From Actinomadura barringtoniae (GTDB lineage: Bacteria > Actinomycetota > Actinomycetes > Streptosporangiales > Streptosporangiaceae), in the NCBI RefSeq assembly GCF_017573505.1, contig NZ_JAGEOJ010000006.1, positions 372,001-436,000 of the forward strand: a stretch of 64,000 nt of DNA, in the 5' to 3' direction. The translations under genes were made by a program, and so were the position numbers. Of this stretch, positions 1-7,785 are shown piece after piece. The notes beneath the pieces were generated by a model, which made no database searches, had not been told where the DNA came from, and worked only from the letters and a program-made list of their open reading frames with translations. How positions within the stretch are numbered: position 1 is the first letter of the stretch; each line of letters starts with the position of its first letter.

Positions 1-54
1 GGGTTCGCTGAAGCGTTCGTCGAGCTGGGCCTTCAGTCCGTCCGATGTACTCAT
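1..54 (-). CDS. N-terminal fragment of an unidentified protein, cut by the window edge
   Basis: Only the first 18 codons lie inside the window, reading MSTSDGLKAQLDERFSEP from an ATG at 54-52. The reading frame is open to the edge. Upstream on the minus strand is a TATAT-like stretch but no clear ribosome binding site, so the transcript could be leaderless. Too little is present to assign a family. The next gene, at 248, is divergent from it, and the 193 nt between them would hold both promoters. Confidence 0.35.
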   Translation of the reverse strand, partial: MSTSDGLKAQLDERFSEP

Positions 55-247
55 GGGGATATAGACCAGGGACCCCCGCCGAACTCATCGGTCGGGCCGT
101 CACGATCCTTGACCGCGTCCCCCAAGACGATCGACACCGCCCTCTGATCGGCCGGTGCGCACGGCCAGTCGCTCTGTGCGATGGGGTCGCCTGACATCGT
201 GGACCAGAGGATGGTTTCCCGAGCAGCCGAACGGAGGGAGCCCAGCA

Positions 248-826
248 TTGTCCGTTCCGGAGATACGACCGCATCCAGGAAACCTGCGCGCCGTCGCCGA
301 ACAGATCGAGCAGGCCACCGGGCTGCGCGTTGAGGTCCTGGGAGGAAAACTCGTGATGTCTCCGACGTCACGTGGCAAGCAAGCGGGAACGATCCGGCGC
401 ATCCGCCTGCAGCTCGAGCCTCGGCTGCCCGCAGGGCTGGCCACATATGAGGTCTCCTCCGTCGCGCTTCCCGACGATGTCGACGACTACTGCACTCCCG
501 ACCTCGTGGTGCTCCCCGAGGACTGGGACGAGGACGATGCTTGGCTGGCCAATCCGGGCGACGTGGAGCTGGCCCTCGAGGTGATCTCCAAGTCCGAGCG
601 TGCCAAGGAAGTCACCGACAAGAACGATTGGTACGCGGCCGCCGGAGTGCGCACACTGCTCGCAGTGGATCCGCGTGTCGGCGCCTGGTCCTTGCTCACC
701 TACCCGCGCGAGGGCAGCTACCAGGGCGTGCTTCACGGCAAGTACGGCGAGGAGATTCCACTCCCCACGCCGTTCGGATTCGCACTGGCCACAGGCGACC
801 TGCCGCGCTACGCCGACCCGACTTGA
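248..826 (+). CDS. Uma2-family (DUF820) PD-(D/E)XK nuclease-like protein
   Basis: 192 residues, the usual length for the Uma2 family, a very common cyanobacterial and actinomycete family with a restriction-endonuclease-like fold and unknown biological role. Visible hallmarks are an N-terminal region with a conserved GGKLVMSP-like strand, the PDLVVLPEDW segment and the LEVISKSE strand followed by a lysine/tyrosine helix (DKNDWYAAAGVRTLLAVD), where the metal-binding Asp/Glu/Lys residues of the fold are expected. I chose the TTG at 248 because CGGAGGGA sits about 9 nt upstream. An in-frame GTG at 155 would add 31 residues unlike the family. It probably stands alone. Confidence 0.8.
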   Translation: MSVPEIRPHPGNLRAVAEQIEQATGLRVEVLGGKLVMSPTSRGKQAGTIRRIRLQLEPRLPAGLATYEVSSVALPDDVDDYCTPDLVVLPEDWDEDDAWLANPGDVELALEVISKSERAKEVTDKNDWYAAAGVRTLLAVDPRVGAWSLLTYPREGSYQGVLHGKYGEEIPLPTPFGFALATGDLPRYADPT

Positions 827-910
827 CCGCGCTGGGCTGATCGGCCGGAGAGAAGCTCGTCGAACCCGAGGGACAGCACCACGGAATGTTCCAGCGTGAG
901 GGGTCCTGGG

Positions 911-1690
911 CTACCCACGCGGCGCCAGCCTGGTTCGTACCACCAGGTCGTGGAGGGCCGGGCGGGCGCTCGGTCGTTCGGGAAGTACGGAGCGGGCCCG
1001 CTCATCTTCGAGCCGGACGGTCAGGGCCGTGACGTCGGCGAGGAGACGATCCCGGTCGGGGGCGTCCGCCGGGAGGGCGCCGTGCTCGGCGGCGCGTTTG
1101 GCCTCGATGAGGTCCGGAACGTACACAGGCCCGTAGTCAGGGGTGAGGCTGCCTAGATCGGCCACCACCTCGCCGGTGCGCATGAGGTGGATGCCCGTCA
1201 TCAGGACGCGGAATGTGTAGAGCAGCGGCTTCAGCTCCTCGCTCTTCTCGAAGAGGCGCCACTGATTGCGGGCGAAGCCAAGGTAGTGGTGGGCGTGGTT
1301 GCTGGTGAGCAGGCCGGAAACCTGCGCGAGCAGCTCCTCGTGCACCGGCGACGTCGCCACGACCAGCGGCGAGACGAGCTGCTCCAGCACATAGCCGTTG
1401 CGATTCAGGAGCAGACGGCAGAACTTGGCGAGATCGTGAGTGACCAGGTCGGCTTCCACGCCCGCCTGGTCCCAGGTCCAGGTGATGGTCTCCGCGCCCG
1501 TGTCGAGCCCGACGATCTCGTCCAGCGGGAGCAGGTGGACGCCGCGCAGATCCACGTCGGAATCCTGTGACGGGAAGCCGTACAGGTGGGCGCCGCTCAC
1601 GGTCACGAACGCGCGAGGGTAGGGGTGGCCCGCCTCCATGCTCTTGACCATGCCGGGCGGAACTTCGTGCAGGTCACGGGGATCGCGCAT
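911..1690 (-). CDS. RlaP-type predicted nucleotidyltransferase
   Basis: 259 residues. The N-terminus has the DNA-polymerase-beta-superfamily nucleotidyltransferase signature: GAHLYGF followed by DSDVDLRG, whose two aspartates bind the metal-nucleotide. This spacing matches the PF10127 group (RlaP, a putative RNA-repair nucleotidyltransferase). Helical segments follow, including YLGFARNQWRLF and LYTFRVLMTGIHLMRTGEV, typical of the same group. RlaP was named for its association with RNA ligases, but no ligase gene lies nearby, so the substrate (tRNA end, other RNA or a small molecule) is open. It is convergent with the Uma2 gene. Confidence 0.75.
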   Translation of the reverse strand: MRDPRDLHEVPPGMVKSMEAGHPYPRAFVTVSGAHLYGFPSQDSDVDLRGVHLLPLDEIVGLDTGAETITWTWDQAGVEADLVTHDLAKFCRLLLNRNGYVLEQLVSPLVVATSPVHEELLAQVSGLLTSNHAHHYLGFARNQWRLFEKSEELKPLLYTFRVLMTGIHLMRTGEVVADLGSLTPDYGPVYVPDLIEAKRAAEHGALPADAPDRDRLLADVTALTVRLEDERARSVLPERPSARPALHDLVVRTRLAPRG

Positions 1691-1730
1691 GGCCGCACGC
1701 TACCCGCGGCGAGGCGGCTTGAGTAGCCGA

Positions 1731-1919
1731 TTATCCGTCGAGCTCGCCGCGCTTGACCCGTGTCACGAGTTCAGCGAAGCCTCCGCGCCCGAACTCCAGC
1801 CGACCGCCATCAGGGTCCTTGGAGTCCCGAACGCCAACTCCTCCGGACAGCCGGGCCACTTCGACACACACGTCGTCGTTTCCACTGCCGCTGTACGAAC
1901 TCTTGCGCCACTCGATCAC
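1731..1919 (-). CDS. DUF397 domain-containing small protein
   Basis: 62 residues with the canonical DUF397 pattern: WRKSSYSGSGNDDVCVEVA at the start, VGVRDSKDPDG in the middle and a closing segment beginning with F. The DUF397 family is almost confined to actinomycetes and is usually encoded beside Scr1-type XRE regulators. Some pairs are proposed to act as toxin-antitoxin-like or developmental control modules. Its ATG overlaps the stop of the upstream XRE gene by 4 nt (ATGA), so the two are translationally coupled. Confidence 0.9.
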   Translation of the reverse strand: MIEWRKSSYSGSGNDDVCVEVARLSGGVGVRDSKDPDGGRLEFGRGGFAELVTRVKRGELDG

Positions 1920-2728
1920 TGGTACGCCCTCATCGTCTGGCCGATCATTTCTCTTGAGGCGGCCCGAGACAGGGCAAGCGCCCCAATCTGATCAAACCGT
2001 ATCCCGAGCCTGGCGACCTCGTCACCAGACTCGATCAGCCTTCCACCGATCTGGGCGCCAGCGTAGGCCAAGTCTCTGGAGCCGATCTTCAAGATCTGGA
2101 AGTGTCCGTCGTGTCCTGGATGCCAGCCGACCGACCTGGCGACCACCCTGATCGAGATGCACGGGTGTTCGTCGAGCTCCAGGAGACGCGCCAGCTGCGC
2201 ACGCATGACCTCCGGGCCACCCACGGGGCACTCCAGCACTTCCTGGTCGAGCAGGATCCATAGGTAGGGCGGGTCGTCCCGGGTGAGGTTCTCCTGCCGC
2301 TTCAGCCGCGCCCTGCTCTCCACCTCCACCTCTCGAACGCGACCGGCCGCCCACAGAATCGCCTGAGCGTAGGCCTCGGTCTGGACGAGGAGTGGGATCC
2401 ACTTTCCGTCATGGACCCTGATGACGTCGGCCGCAGCCTCGTACTGGATGTACTGCTTGAACCAGTCCGGATCGTGGCCGGTCCGCGCATACCAGAGCAG
2501 TCGCTCGAAATGACCGCCGGTGTGCCACGCCTCGTCGAGGCGGATCATGTGTTCTTCCTTCGGCCGCAGTCGCCCCGCCTCCCAGTTCGATACGGTGCCG
2601 CGCGCGACCTTGACTATCTGCCCCATCTGAGCCAAGGACAGGTCTCGCTTGGTCCTGTGAAACCACAGGTCAAAGGCCAGCCAGGCCCAGTGCGAGGCTT
2701 TTGGATCTATCGACTCTCTGACGCTCAT
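1916..2728 (-). CDS. XRE-family regulator of the Scr1/DUF5753 type
   Basis: 270 residues. A helix-turn-helix lies at roughly residues 30-65 (LSLAQMGQIVKVARGTVSNWEAG). The rest is the DUF5753-type effector region, with the usual markers WYARTGHD, a PLLVQTEAYAQAIL helix and a LWILLDQEVL strand. Members are DNA-binding proteins paired with DUF397 proteins; several influence differentiation and antibiotic production in Streptomyces. It is divergent from the ATPase-like gene at 2828, with about 100 nt of shared promoter region. This XRE/DUF397/ATPase trio is a recurrent actinomycete arrangement. Confidence 0.9.
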   Translation of the reverse strand: MSVRESIDPKASHWAWLAFDLWFHRTKRDLSLAQMGQIVKVARGTVSNWEAGRLRPKEEHMIRLDEAWHTGGHFERLLWYARTGHDPDWFKQYIQYEAAADVIRVHDGKWIPLLVQTEAYAQAILWAAGRVREVEVESRARLKRQENLTRDDPPYLWILLDQEVLECPVGGPEVMRAQLARLLELDEHPCISIRVVARSVGWHPGHDGHFQILKIGSRDLAYAGAQIGGRLIESGDEVARLGIRFDQIGALALSRAASREMIGQTMRAYQ

Positions 2729-2827
2729 CGCTCACCCACAGGTGTATCGGAGTTATCCGAATACGAGGCAAGTTACCTTGCGTCGATCAATCCTGACCCT
2801 AAGTTCACAAAACTCAGGACGGCGGCG

Positions 2828-3217
2828 ATGAACGAAGACCCCGAGATCCGTATGACTCTGCTCGCCGAGCCATCCTCGGCGGTCCTCGCACGCGAGCTGG
2901 TCCGGTACGCCCTCACCACGTGGGGCTTCGCTCGGCCGCTCGTTCTGGACTCGATGCTGGTCATGAGCGAGATGGTGACCAACGCCGTCAACGCCGCACG
3001 CGGGCAGGAGATCCGCGCGCGCATCACCGTCCAGCAGGATGCGCCTCTACTGGAGTGCTGGGACCCCTCCCCCGGGCTCCCTCGGCCCCGTCCTGCTTTG
3101 GTCGACTCCGAGTCCGGTCGGGGTCTCCTCATCATCGCCGGTCACGCCAAGGAATACGGCGTTCGTCCTTCGGCCATCGACCGGGGCAAAGTGGTGTGGG
3201 CTCTTATGCCCATCTGA
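2828..3217 (+). CDS. HATPase_c anti-sigma-factor-like (RsbW/SpoIIAB type) protein
   Basis: 129 residues forming a single GHKL ATPase domain. The N box is at about residues 44-52 (MSEMVTNAV), with its catalytic Glu and Mg-binding Asn, and the G box is GRGLLIIAG near residue 100. Actinomycete genomes encode dozens of such proteins, many of which partner DUF397/XRE modules or anti-anti-sigma factors; the partner here is unknown. I chose the ATG at 2828 because the protein then begins where the family begins. The longer in-frame extension to 2411 runs antisense through the XRE gene and is not credible. Confidence 0.8.
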   Translation: MNEDPEIRMTLLAEPSSAVLARELVRYALTTWGFARPLVLDSMLVMSEMVTNAVNAARGQEIRARITVQQDAPLLECWDPSPGLPRPRPALVDSESGRGLLIIAGHAKEYGVRPSAIDRGKVVWALMPI

Positions 3218-3222
3218 CTGAC

Positions 3223-3251
3223 GGCCGCGGCATCTGGGCGATGCCGCGGCC
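3223..3251. terminator. Bidirectional terminator hairpin
   Basis: A perfect 12-bp inverted repeat (GGCCGCGGCATC at 3223-3234 and its complement at 3240-3251) with a 5-nt loop lies between the convergent ATPase-like and alpha-amylase genes. It has no long U tract, as is common in high-GC actinomycetes. Confidence 0.75.
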
Positions 3252-3263
3252 GGTCGGGGTCGG

Positions 3264-5045
3264 TCAGAAGGTCGGGTAGATGTCGGTGGTCTGGCCGGCG
3301 GTGGTCGTGAAGTTGGCGCCGGTGGACCAGGTGGTGTCGTTGATCAGTGGCTTGTATTCCAGTGAGGTGCCGGACGGGATGCCGTCGATGGTGCACTTCC
3401 AGAGGGCGGCGGACTGGTTGACACAGTCCTTGCCCGTGCTCCAGGACAGCGGGGCGACGCTGCCTCGGATGGTGATGCGGTTGCCCCAGCCGACGTCCTT
3501 GTGAACGTAGACCGTGGTCGTGGTGGTCGGAGGCGGGGTGGTGCCGCCTCCGGTGGTGGTGGCGTTGACGTGCAGGGCGACGGCGCTCTTGGCGGGGACG
3601 GTGACGGTGGCCTGGCCGCCGGAGACCGTGACCTTGGTGCCGGTGCAGCCGCTGGTCGTCGCCGTGCCGGTGACGACGTCGCAGTATCCGCCGTCGGGCA
3701 GGCCGGTGGTGTAGGTCGCCGTTGAGGGAGAGGCTGAGTTGTTGATGGCCAGCCAGCCCTTGGCGCCGCGGCTGAAGGCGATCACGTTCGAGGCGGGTGA
3801 TGACCAGTTCGCGACGGGCGCGGTGCCGGCGGTGTTGCGCCAGCCGACCAGGCCGACGACGCCTTGGTCACGGTGCACGCATTGCCAGGATGAGCAGTTG
3901 GCGTCGGTGACCTTGCCGCTGGAGTCGGCGGGCGGGGAGGCGTCGTTGTTGGAGAAGGTGAAGCCGTCGTAGACCTGCGGGACGCCGTGCGGCCAGGCGA
4001 GCATGAAGTAGGTCGCCGGCTTGTAGGAGGCGTCCTTGTAGGTGAGGGTGCTGCCGTTGCGCTCCAGGTCGTGGTTGGTGATCATCGCGTACGACTTGTC
4101 GGACGGCTCGATGCCCCATGACGTGCCGAACGTCTTGAGGTTCGCGATGTCGCCGTTGAACTGCTCCTTCATCTTGTAGGCGTAGACGAAGTCGAGCAGG
4201 CTGCCGTTCTCCTCGAAGGCGGAGGGGGCGAGGACGCCGGAGCCGCCCGGCATGACCTCCTGGGCGACGTACGGGCGGGTGTGCTGCCAGGTGGTGCTGC
4301 CGACCTTGGCAAGGATGGCGGCGAAGTCGGCCTGCGGAACGTGCTTGGCGGCGTCCACGCGGAAGCCGTCCACGCCGAGGGAGACCAGGTCGTTGAGGTA
4401 CGTGGCGATCTTGGCGCGGACCTCGTCCTTCTGGGTGTAGAGGTCGGACAGGCTGACCAGCTCGCAGTTCTGGACCTGCGTCGCGTCGTTCCAGTCGTTG
4501 ATGCCGCCGCTGGAGGTCGGGCAGCCGTCGCCGGGGTGGTGGAAGTCGGAACGGGTGTAGGGGACGGCCGGGTAGGCGTAGCCGGAGGGATCGAAGGTGG
4601 AGCCCGCGTAGCCGCTGGTCACGGTGTTGTTGGAGCCCGCCATGTGGTTGACGACGGTGTCGGCGATGACGCGTACACCGGCGTTGTGGCAGGCGGTGGC
4701 CATCGCGGCGAACTCGGCGCGCGTGCCGAAGCGGCTTTCCAGCTTGTACGAGACGGGCTGGTAGACCTCCCACCACGGATGGCCCTTGTCCGGGATGGAC
4801 ACGGACTCGGCAGGTGGGGCGACCTGGACGCCGCCGAAACCCGCCGGGCCGAGACGGTCGGTGCACTCGGAGGTGACTGAACGCCAGTTCCATTCCCAGA
4901 GGTTGGCGACCGCGTCCCCATTCGGCTGGGTGGCTACGGCCGTGGCGGTACGAACTGCGGCGGTTGCGGGGGTGGGGGCAGCGGCGAGGGTTGCCAGGGC
5001 CAGGGCGGCGATGGGGAGCAGGGTGTGGGCGCGTGGACGTCGCAT
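3264..5045 (-). CDS. Secreted alpha-amylase (GH13) with C-terminal carbohydrate-binding-like module
   Basis: 593 residues from the ATG at 5045, which gives a clean Sec signal peptide (MRRPRAH, hydrophobic core, ATAA cleavage region near residue 30). The GH13 domain has the family motifs: VIADTVVNH (about residue 126), GFRVDAAKH with nucleophile D231, QEV with acid/base E263 and TNHD with D326. It resembles Streptomyces secreted amylases. After a proline/threonine linker (about 495-511), the last 82 residues form a beta-rich module starting VYVHKDVGWG and ending in a TDIYPTF tail. This sits where a CBM20 starch-binding domain would be but lacks obvious CBM20 motifs. The gene is divergent from the maltose transporter, with shared CTTGCAG-type sites between them. 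An upstream extension to 5150 was rejected because it adds residues before the signal peptide. Confidence 0.92.
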   Translation of the reverse strand: MRRPRAHTLLPIAALALATLAAAPTPATAAVRTATAVATQPNGDAVANLWEWNWRSVTSECTDRLGPAGFGGVQVAPPAESVSIPDKGHPWWEVYQPVSYKLESRFGTRAEFAAMATACHNAGVRVIADTVVNHMAGSNNTVTSGYAGSTFDPSGYAYPAVPYTRSDFHHPGDGCPTSSGGINDWNDATQVQNCELVSLSDLYTQKDEVRAKIATYLNDLVSLGVDGFRVDAAKHVPQADFAAILAKVGSTTWQHTRPYVAQEVMPGGSGVLAPSAFEENGSLLDFVYAYKMKEQFNGDIANLKTFGTSWGIEPSDKSYAMITNHDLERNGSTLTYKDASYKPATYFMLAWPHGVPQVYDGFTFSNNDASPPADSSGKVTDANCSSWQCVHRDQGVVGLVGWRNTAGTAPVANWSSPASNVIAFSRGAKGWLAINNSASPSTATYTTGLPDGGYCDVVTGTATTSGCTGTKVTVSGGQATVTVPAKSAVALHVNATTTGGGTTPPPTTTTTVYVHKDVGWGNRITIRGSVAPLSWSTGKDCVNQSAALWKCTIDGIPSGTSLEYKPLINDTTWSTGANFTTTAGQTTDIYPTF

Positions 5046-5442
5046 GGCGGCGGCTCCAGAGGACAGGGTTCGGGGTGGGTCCCGACCGTCCCGCCAGCAC
5101 TCGGGGGGTCGCGCAGAGCCGAGCATCACCCGCCGATCGGCGGCCGTCAAGAGATTTCAGAAAAGTTGCTGCAAGTCTGCACGGAAAGTGAAAGCGGGCC
5201 CGGAGGCGTCCCGGTGCTGGACGGGACGGGCCTCCGGGCCCACGACTGGGCGGGAACGTATCACCGACGCGCGCGTGACGCAGGTAACAGTCGGGCCACG
5301 ATCCTGCTGAAACTTTCTGCAAGCTCTGTACGGACTTGCAAGGCGTTGCTAGCGTCCACGCTCCAAGAAGCCCTGAAACCGGACATGCGGGGCGGAGATG
5401 GGGACCCCGGCGCGCGGCCGGGGCCCCGACCGAGGAGGACTC
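5046..5442. promoter_or_regulatory. Divergent amylase/maltose-transporter promoter region with CTTGCAG-type (MalR-like) repeats
   Basis: A 397-nt gene-free stretch. It carries CTGCAAG at 5169-5175 (inside TTCAGAAAAGTTGCTGCAAG, 5156-5175), CTGCAAG at 5317-5323 (inside CTGAAACTTTCTGCAAG, 5307-5323) and the palindrome CTTGCAAG at 5335-5342. CTTGCAG-type direct repeats in front of actinomycete amylase and maltose-transporter genes are established targets of the LacI-family regulator MalR, so coordinate repression of both genes is the likely role. One cluster lies closer to each gene. No coding region or strong -35/-10 pair is evident. A CGAGGAGGA ribosome binding site for the transporter gene ends at 5439. 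Confidence 0.7.
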
Positions 5443-6753
5443 ATGCGGCGCACACCCCTGGCCGGCGTTGCCGCCGGACTCGCGCTCGCGTTGGCGGCGG
5501 CCGGATGCGGCGGCGGCGATGACGGCAAGAAGTCCGGCAGCGGCAACGCGGCGGGCGCCGGGCAGCTCACCGGGCGCGGGCCCATCACGCTGGTGAGCGG
5601 CAAGGACCGTTCGGGCAACATGCAGAAGATGGTGGACGCGTGGAACGCGGCCCACCCGAGCGAGCAGGCCAAGATCGTCGAGCTACCGGACGAGCCGAAC
5701 GACCAGCGCCAGCAGATGATCCAGAACGCGACCACCCGTTCGGACGCCTACACCGTCCTCAACCTCGACGTCGTGTGGACCGCCGAGTTCGCCGCCAACC
5801 GCTGGCTCGCCGAGCTGCCGAAGGCCCAGCTGGACACCGGCAAGCTGCTGCCCGCGACCGTGACCACGGGCGAGTACCGCGGCCGCCTGTTCGCGATGCC
5901 GCTGACCTCCGACTCCGGCCTGCTCTTCTACCGCACCGACCTGCTGAAGAAGGCGGGCATCGACCAGGCGCCGACGACGTGGGCCGAGATGTGGTCGGAC
6001 TGCGACAAGGTCAAGGCGCTGCCCGAGGGCAAGGGCGTCGACTGCTTCCTCACCGAGGTCGGCAAGACCGAGGGGCTCACGGTGTCGGCGGCCGAGGCGA
6101 TCAACAGCGCGGGCGGCACCATCGTGGACGCCGAGGGCAAGCCGTCGGTCGGCACGCCGCAGGCCAAGGCGGGCCTGGACTTCCTGGTGAACGCCATCAA
6201 GGACGGCCGGATGCCCAAGGCCGCGCTGACGCTGGACGGTGAGGGCGGGCGCCGCCAGTTCCAGGCGGGCAAGCTGCTCTTCCACCGTCAGTGGCCCTAC
6301 CAGTACGACCTGGCCAACGCCGACGACGGCTCCTCCAAGGTGGCGGGCAAGTTCGCGGTCGCGCCGATCCCCGGGCCGAACGGTCCCGGCGCCGCCAACC
6401 TCGGCGGCCACAACTACGCCATCTCCGCGTTCGCCAAGAACAAGGCGAGCGCGCTCGACTTCATCAAGTTCATGGCCGACGTGAAGCAGCAGAAGGCCAA
6501 CGCGCTCGCCACCTCGCAGGCGCCGACCGTGGCCTCGCTCTACACCGACCCGGACATGATCAAGAAGTACCCGTTCCTGCCGACGCTGCAGAAGGCGATC
6601 GAGAACGCCAAGTCGCGGCCGGTCGTGGTGAAGTACGGCGACGTCACCGCCGCGATCCAGGGGTCGGTGTACGACGCGCTCGGCGGCAAGACCGCGCCCG
6701 ACAAGGCGCTGACCGACCTGCAGTCCAAGCTCACCCAGCTGACCACGCCGTAA
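5443..6753 (+). CDS. MalE-like maltose/maltodextrin ABC transporter binding lipoprotein (CUT1)
   Basis: 436 residues. The ATG at 5443 follows a strong CGAGGAGGA. The N-terminus is a lipoprotein signal with lipobox LAAAGC (Cys22), so the mature protein is tethered outside the membrane. The body has the bacterial extracellular solute-binding family 1 layout: the GPITLVSG strand, the DVVWTAEFAANRWL segment, then YRTDLLKKAGI and PTTWAEMW. Assignment to maltose or maltodextrin rests on context: a divergent alpha-amylase, MalR-like sites upstream and an alpha-glucosidase downstream. The first permease starts 3 nt after the stop. No ATPase gene is present in the operon. Confidence 0.88.
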   Translation: MRRTPLAGVAAGLALALAAAGCGGGDDGKKSGSGNAAGAGQLTGRGPITLVSGKDRSGNMQKMVDAWNAAHPSEQAKIVELPDEPNDQRQQMIQNATTRSDAYTVLNLDVVWTAEFAANRWLAELPKAQLDTGKLLPATVTTGEYRGRLFAMPLTSDSGLLFYRTDLLKKAGIDQAPTTWAEMWSDCDKVKALPEGKGVDCFLTEVGKTEGLTVSAAEAINSAGGTIVDAEGKPSVGTPQAKAGLDFLVNAIKDGRMPKAALTLDGEGGRRQFQAGKLLFHRQWPYQYDLANADDGSSKVAGKFAVAPIPGPNGPGAANLGGHNYAISAFAKNKASALDFIKFMADVKQQKANALATSQAPTVASLYTDPDMIKKYPFLPTLQKAIENAKSRPVVVKYGDVTAAIQGSVYDALGGKTAPDKALTDLQSKLTQLTTP

Positions 6754-6756
6754 CCG

Positions 6757-7785
6757 ATGACCACCACGTACTCCAAGAGCGGCGGCGCCACCGAGGCGCC
6801 GCCGCCCGGCGCGCGGCGCGGACTCCTGCCGCGCCGGTCCAAGGGTTCCAAGGGCCCCGAGGACTCCAAGGGCGATCCGCAGGGCTCGCGCCGGATGGCC
6901 GCGATCATGCTGTCGCCGACGCTGCTCGTGCTGGCGCTGGTCGTCGGCTACCCGGTGATCGCCGGGTTCCGCGAGTCGCTCTACACGCGCGGGCAGGCGC
7001 TGGACGCCGACGGCTTCGTGGTCGAGGGCGAACGGTTCGTCGGCCTCGACAACTACACCGCGATCTTCTCCGGGGACCGCGCGGACGCGTTCTGGAACGC
7101 CTTCTGGAACACCACGTTCTTCACGCTGACCACGGTCGTGCTGGAGACGGTCATCGGCGTCGCGATGGCGCTGGTGATGCAGCAGGCGTTCCGCGGCCGC
7201 GGGTTCCTGCGGGCCAGCGTGCTGGTGCCGTGGGCGATCCCGACCGCGATCTCCGGTCTGCTGTGGCGGTGGATCTTCCAGGCGGACGGCGCGTTCAACG
7301 CCGTGATCCAGCACCAGGTGCTGTGGACCGCCGACGGCTTCCCGTCCAAGCTCGCGGTGATCATCGCCGAGGTGTGGAAGACCTCGCCGTTCATCGGGCT
7401 GCTGGTGCTGGCCGGGCTGCAGATGATCCCGCGCGACGTGTACGAGGCGGCGCGCTGCGACGGCGCCGGGCCGCTGCAGCAGTTCTTCCGGATCACGCTG
7501 CCGCTGGTCAAGCCGTCGCTGCTGGTCGCGGTGCTGTTCCGGATGCTGGACGTGCTGCGCATGTTCGACCTGCCCGCCGTCCTCATCGGGGTCAACAAGA
7601 AGTCGGTGGAGACGCTGACGATGATCTCGTGGTTCGAGTCGAACAACCTGCGGTACGGGTCGGCGGCGGCCTACGCGACGATCCTGTTCGTTTACATCGC
7701 GCTGATCTCCTACCTGTTCGTCAAGCTGCTCGGCGCCGACATCATCGGCCAGGCGCGACAAGTCAGGAAGAAGGGCAAGGCATGA
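6757..7785 (+). CDS. MalF-like sugar ABC transporter permease (CUT1)
   Basis: 342 residues. A basic, proline-rich cytoplasmic N-terminus of about 45 residues is followed by hydrophobic segments typical of MalF-type permeases and the EAA loop (YEAARCDGAGPLQQFFRITLP), the docking site for the ATPase subunit. It starts 3 nt after the binding-protein stop and overlaps the next permease by 4 nt (ATGA), so the three form a tightly coupled unit. The substrate is inferred from context as maltose or maltodextrin. The ATPase is expected to be a shared MsiK-type subunit encoded elsewhere. Confidence 0.9.
   Translation: MTTTYSKSGGATEAPPPGARRGLLPRRSKGSKGPEDSKGDPQGSRRMAAIMLSPTLLVLALVVGYPVIAGFRESLYTRGQALDADGFVVEGERFVGLDNYTAIFSGDRADAFWNAFWNTTFFTLTTVVLETVIGVAMALVMQQAFRGRGFLRASVLVPWAIPTAISGLLWRWIFQADGAFNAVIQHQVLWTADGFPSKLAVIIAEVWKTSPFIGLLVLAGLQMIPRDVYEAARCDGAGPLQQFFRITLPLVKPSLLVAVLFRMLDVLRMFDLPAVLIGVNKKSVETLTMISWFESNNLRYGSAAAYATILFVYIALISYLFVKLLGADIIGQARQVRKKGKA

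Noticed and set aside
2411..2827. N-terminal extension of the ATPase-like gene
   Set aside because: Antisense to the XRE regulator gene and unlike the family; the ATG at 2828 gives the normal single-domain protein.
3868..5655. A 595-codon minus-strand frame overlapping the amylase gene
   Set aside because: It shares the amylase region in another frame, is Arg/Pro/His-rich, and crosses the divergent promoter.
5683..7761. A 692-codon open frame on the minus strand across the maltose transporter genes
   Set aside because: It is antisense to three overlapping, well-supported genes; its residues are mostly Arg, Gly, Val, Asp and Gln, the usual composition of a high-GC shadow frame, and it has no ribosome binding site.
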